From contig UQWE01000053.1 of assembly GCA_900544655.1 (NCBI GenBank), forward strand, positions 1-8,842: DNA of 8,842 nucleotides. The letters run 5' to 3'. The stretch is from an uncultured Coriobacteriaceae bacterium (GTDB lineage: Bacteria > Actinomycetota > Coriobacteriia > Coriobacteriales > Atopobiaceae). Shown here in pieces: positions 7,035 through 8,842 of the stretch. Within the stretch, counting starts at the first letter, position 1. Every line of letters begins with the position of its first letter. The notes under the pieces are model-generated. The model searched no databases, was not told where the DNA came from, and worked only from the letters and a program-made list of their open reading frames with translations. The translations under genes and the position numbers were made by a program.

Positions 7035-7511
7035 CTAGCGCGAGATTTTGGTGATCGTGTAGGAGCGCGTGGTGCCAGAGGGACTAGTGACCTCGACAAC
7101 ATCGCCCTTGGCGCGACCCATCAGCGCGGAGCCCACCGGGCTCTCGTTCGAGATCTTATGCTCGAGGGAGTTGGTCTCGGTGGTGCCAACGATGGTGAAG
7201 GCGACCTTCTTATCCTTGCCAACCTCCTGAATTTCGACGGTGCAACCGATGGAGACGGCGAGAACGTGACCGGCGTTCTCGGAGACCTTAGCGGTCGAAA
7301 GAATCTTGCGAATCTCGGCGATGCGGGAGGCGTTCTTGGACTGCTCCTCCTTGGCGTCATCGTACTCGGAGTTCTCGGAGAGGTCGCCGAAGTCGCGAGC
7401 GACCTTGATGCGCTCGATGATCTCGGCATCGTGGTCTCCCTCACGCCAAGCGAGCTCGTCGAGGAGCTTCTGGCGGCCTTCGGGGGTAAGGATAATCTCG
7501 TTCTCAGCCAT
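7035..7511 (-). CDS. greA: Transcription elongation factor GreA
   Basis: Binds RNA polymerase through the secondary channel and stimulates cleavage of backtracked RNA (family knowledge). The 158-residue length is normal for GreA. An N-terminal coiled coil covers about 10-75, with the tip motif FGDLSENSEY at 41-50; the acidic D43 and E46 there are the expected catalytic-tip residues. The C-terminal FKBP-like domain has the usual SPVGSALMGRAKGDVVEV stretch at about 124-141. The ATG at 7511 gives the standard N-terminus (MAENEIILTPEGRQKLLDEL), although the ribosome binding site is weak (AAGAAAG about 7 nt upstream). The upstream neighbour is the TatA-like gene, 82 bp away with a hairpin between; lysS follows beyond a strong terminator. 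Nothing is odd in the protein. Confidence 0.96.
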   Translation of the reverse strand: MAENEIILTPEGRQKLLDELAWREGDHDAEIIERIKVARDFGDLSENSEYDDAKEEQSKNASRIAEIRKILSTAKVSENAGHVLAVSIGCTVEIQEVGKDKKVAFTIVGTTETNSLEHKISNESPVGSALMGRAKGDVVEVTSPSGTTRSYTITKISR

Positions 7512-7554
7512 GGTTCGCTTTCTTGCCGAAGGGCGGTTGGTACAGTGGTGCGAA

Positions 7555-7580
7555 GGCTCGCATGCCTACACACGCGAGCC
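7555..7580 (-). terminator. Hairpin between the tatA-like gene and greA
   Basis: GGCTCGCATG (7555-7564) and CACGCGAGCC (7571-7580) form a 10-bp stem with one wobble pair and a 6-nt loop. It begins 14 nt after the tatA-like stop codon. Neither strand has a clear T tract directly after the stem, so it is a weak terminator candidate or a processing/leader hairpin 43 nt upstream of the greA start. Confidence 0.4.
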
Positions 7581-7593
7581 TAAAAGAAACTAG

Positions 7594-7911
7594 TTAGTCG
7601 AGCTTGGCACCGCAGCTATTGCAGAACTTGTTGTCCGCCGGGTTCTTGGCGCCGCAAGCACCGCAGAACTTGCCGCCGTCAGCGTCGACGTCAGCATCCT
7701 CAGCGTCAGCGGGCTTCTCAACGACGACATCGGCGGCCTCGGTGGCCTTGTCCTTGCCGGCCTCAGCCTCGGCCTCGTCCATGCCCTCGCGGATGCTCTT
7801 GGCGGTCTTGCCAAGAGACTTGCCAAGCTTCGGGAGGTTCTTCGGGCCAAAGATCACCAGGACGACGACCAGGATGACGATCAGCTCGGGCATACCAAGA
7901 CCAAAAATCAT
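7594..7911 (-). CDS. tatA: TatA-like twin-arginine translocase subunit with C-terminal zinc ribbon
   Basis: TatA forms the pore-like component of the Tat pathway, which exports folded proteins (family knowledge). The 105-residue product starts with a TatA-type membrane helix at about 6-22 (GMPELIVILVVVLVIFGPK). A hinge FGPKNLPKLGKSLG at 21-34 and an amphipathic helix to about 46 follow. The tail at 45-80 is acidic and Ala-rich. Residues 82-104 form a compact zinc ribbon with cysteines at 83, 86, 97 and 100 (CxxC-N10-CxxC). The FGPK/LPKLGK hinge fits TatA better than TatB. With the usual TatA topology the zinc ribbon would be cytoplasmic. The ATG at 7911 has AGAGGA about 7 nt upstream. No tatC lies in the window. 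It is divergent from the gene at 8118. The TatA region and the four cysteines are plain in the sequence; a working Tat role is inferred. It could be a TatA-derived protein with another job. Confidence 0.88.
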   Translation of the reverse strand: MIFGLGMPELIVILVVVLVIFGPKNLPKLGKSLGKTAKSIREGMDEAEAEAGKDKATEAADVVVEKPADAEDADVDADGGKFCGACGAKNPADNKFCNSCGAKLD

Positions 7912-7989
7912 GTGTAGTTCCTCTCAACGACAGCCTTTACGGCGTGGTCTACAAGCAAGGCGGCTCCAGTGGAACCGTGCAACTGTGTA

Positions 7990-7997
7990 AGTATACT
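7990..7997. promoter_or_regulatory. Palindromic -10-like element in the divergent intergenic region
   Basis: AGTATACT is an exact 8-bp palindrome, so it reads TATACT (5 of 6 to the -10 consensus) on both strands. It lies 78 bp upstream of the tatA-like start on the minus strand and about 120 bp upstream of the plus-strand gene. No good -35 is present at 17 bp on either side, so use as a shared or divergent promoter is only suggested. Confidence 0.33.
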
Positions 7998-8062
7998 AGC
8001 CCCAGCGCGATTCCGCAGCGACTACTTAGACAATGCGCGTTCGTGCCCGCAATTTCCACGTT

Positions 8063-8097
8063 GATTGGCGTGTACCCACTTTGGCAGCGCGCCAATC
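8063..8097 (+). promoter_or_regulatory. Inverted repeat in the leader of the spermidine-synthase-like gene
   Basis: GATTGGCG (8063-8070) and CGCCAATC (8090-8097) are exact complements. With wobble pairs the stem extends to 8073/8087, giving about 11 bp around a 13-nt loop. It ends 20 nt before the ATG at 8118 and lacks a T tract, so it fits an operator or leader hairpin better than a terminator. Confidence 0.35.
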
Positions 8098-8117
8098 CCC
8101 AGATCCGTCGGAGACCC

Positions 8118-8842
8118 ATGCCCACCGCCCTCATCGTCTTCATCGCCCTTACGATCGCCGGGTTCCTCATCCACCTCCTCTGCATGCGCCTGCTTGCGTG
8201 GCGCGGCGTTACCGTGAGGCGCACGCGCTTTGGCGTGACGTTCATCTTTGACACGGAGGATGCGGACGGCACTCCCGTGCGCATGCTAAATGTCAATGGA
8301 GCCTTCCAGAGCGTCGCCTATGCCACGGACGAGCTTTGGAGCGAACTTCCCGTCTCCTACCAGCGCGAACAGGCCCGCATCATCTCCGAGCTGCCGCGTC
8401 TCCGCCGCGTGGCGGTCGTTGGCGGCGGTGGGTTCTCGATGCCCAAGTGGCTCGTGGACCATCTCCCTCCCGTCCGCGTGAGCGTGGCGGAGATTGACCC
8501 CAAGATCGTCGAGATTGCACGCGAGAGCTTCGGCCTCGATCGCCTCGAGCGAGAGCATGGGGAGGATGGGCGCTTCGAGCTCGCCGTCGAGGACGGCTGG
8601 AGCTGGCTGAGGTCGCAGGAGGAGGGATTCGACCTCATCATCAACGAGGCGTTCTCCGGCTCAAAGCCACTTGGCCCGCTGACCGGGGAGGAGGGTGTCC
8701 GCGTCGTGCGCGACCACCTGAGCGAGGGCGGCACCTACCTCGCGACGCTGAGACTTCCGCTCGAGGGTCGCAAGGCGCGCCCGCTGGAGGAGACCTGCGA
8801 CGCCTTCGCCGCCGGCTTCGCGCACGTGTGGCTCGTGCCCGA
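8118..8842 (+). CDS. Spermidine-synthase-like protein with N-terminal membrane anchor (3' end outside window)
   Basis: Partial gene, 241 codons visible, no stop before the window edge. The start is ATG at 8118, with GGAG 4 nt upstream; a GTG at 8070 is in frame but lacks a ribosome binding site. Residues 3-24 (LIVFIALTIAGFLIHLL) form one membrane helix. From about 95 a Rossmann-type S-adenosylmethionine fold appears: motif I VAVVGGGGFSMPKWLV at 98-113, then the acidic strand end VAEIDPKIVEIAR at 123-135 (E125, D127), as in the spermidine synthase family. The usual GGGDGG is GGGGFS here, and the catalytic region normally reading like DSSDP is NEAFSG (176-181), so true aminopropyl transfer is doubtful. 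It may be a methyltransferase-fold protein of unknown substrate. The gene is divergent from the tatA-like gene across 206 bp. The family fold is fairly sure; the function is open. Confidence 0.75.
   Translation, partial: MPTALIVFIALTIAGFLIHLLCMRLLAWRGVTVRRTRFGVTFIFDTEDADGTPVRMLNVNGAFQSVAYATDELWSELPVSYQREQARIISELPRLRRVAVVGGGGFSMPKWLVDHLPPVRVSVAEIDPKIVEIARESFGLDRLEREHGEDGRFELAVEDGWSWLRSQEEGFDLIINEAFSGSKPLGPLTGEEGVRVVRDHLSEGGTYLATLRLPLEGRKARPLEETCDAFAAGFAHVWLVP

Noticed and set aside
6881..7102. An N-terminal extension of lysS to an ATG at 7102
   Set aside because: It would run through the greA terminator and into greA; the ATG at 6880 has AAGGAG at good spacing and gives a normal LysRS N-terminus.
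7949..8296. A 115-codon minus-strand open frame across the divergent intergenic region
   Set aside because: It overlaps the start of the plus-strand spermidine-synthase-like gene, has no ribosome binding site that I can see, and its composition looks like a frame shadow.

Overview
The window looks like chromosomal DNA from a high-GC actinobacterium. A lineage near the Coriobacteriia (for example Atopobiaceae/Olsenella-like) is my best guess. The guess rests on strongly G/C-ending codons, an actinobacterial-type ClpC, a two-domain ThrE-type exporter, and greA, lysS and clpC lying close together on one strand. This is inference; no 16S or other taxonomic marker is present.

Layout, left to right: clpC (minus, 46-2664); a ThrE-type threonine/serine exporter (minus, 2867-4555); lysS (minus, 4934-6880); greA (minus, 7035-7511); a TatA-like protein ending in a zinc ribbon (minus, 7594-7911); then a divergent spermidine-synthase-like gene (plus, from 8118) that runs off the right edge. 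Read in transcription order, the five minus-strand genes are tatA-like, greA, lysS, thrE-like, clpC. Every gap between them contains a GC-rich inverted repeat. The best terminator is the one after greA, which has a T-rich tail. Several of these hairpins sit so close to the next start codon that any promoter for the downstream gene must lie upstream of, or overlap, the hairpin.

The genes are mostly housekeeping: protein quality control (ClpC), tRNA charging (LysRS), transcript-cleavage rescue of RNA polymerase (GreA), Tat protein export (TatA) and amino-acid export (ThrE). There is no sign of a phage, insertion sequence, CRISPR array, tRNA or rRNA.

The most unusual content is domain architecture. 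The TatA-like protein carries a C-terminal four-cysteine zinc ribbon. The lysyl-tRNA synthetase carries a C-terminal Trbp111/EMAP-II-like tRNA-binding domain. The spermidine-synthase-like protein has an N-terminal membrane anchor and appears to lack the usual aminopropyltransferase acidic residues. I see no clearly new multi-gene system; the TatA-zinc ribbon fusion is the best candidate for something little described.
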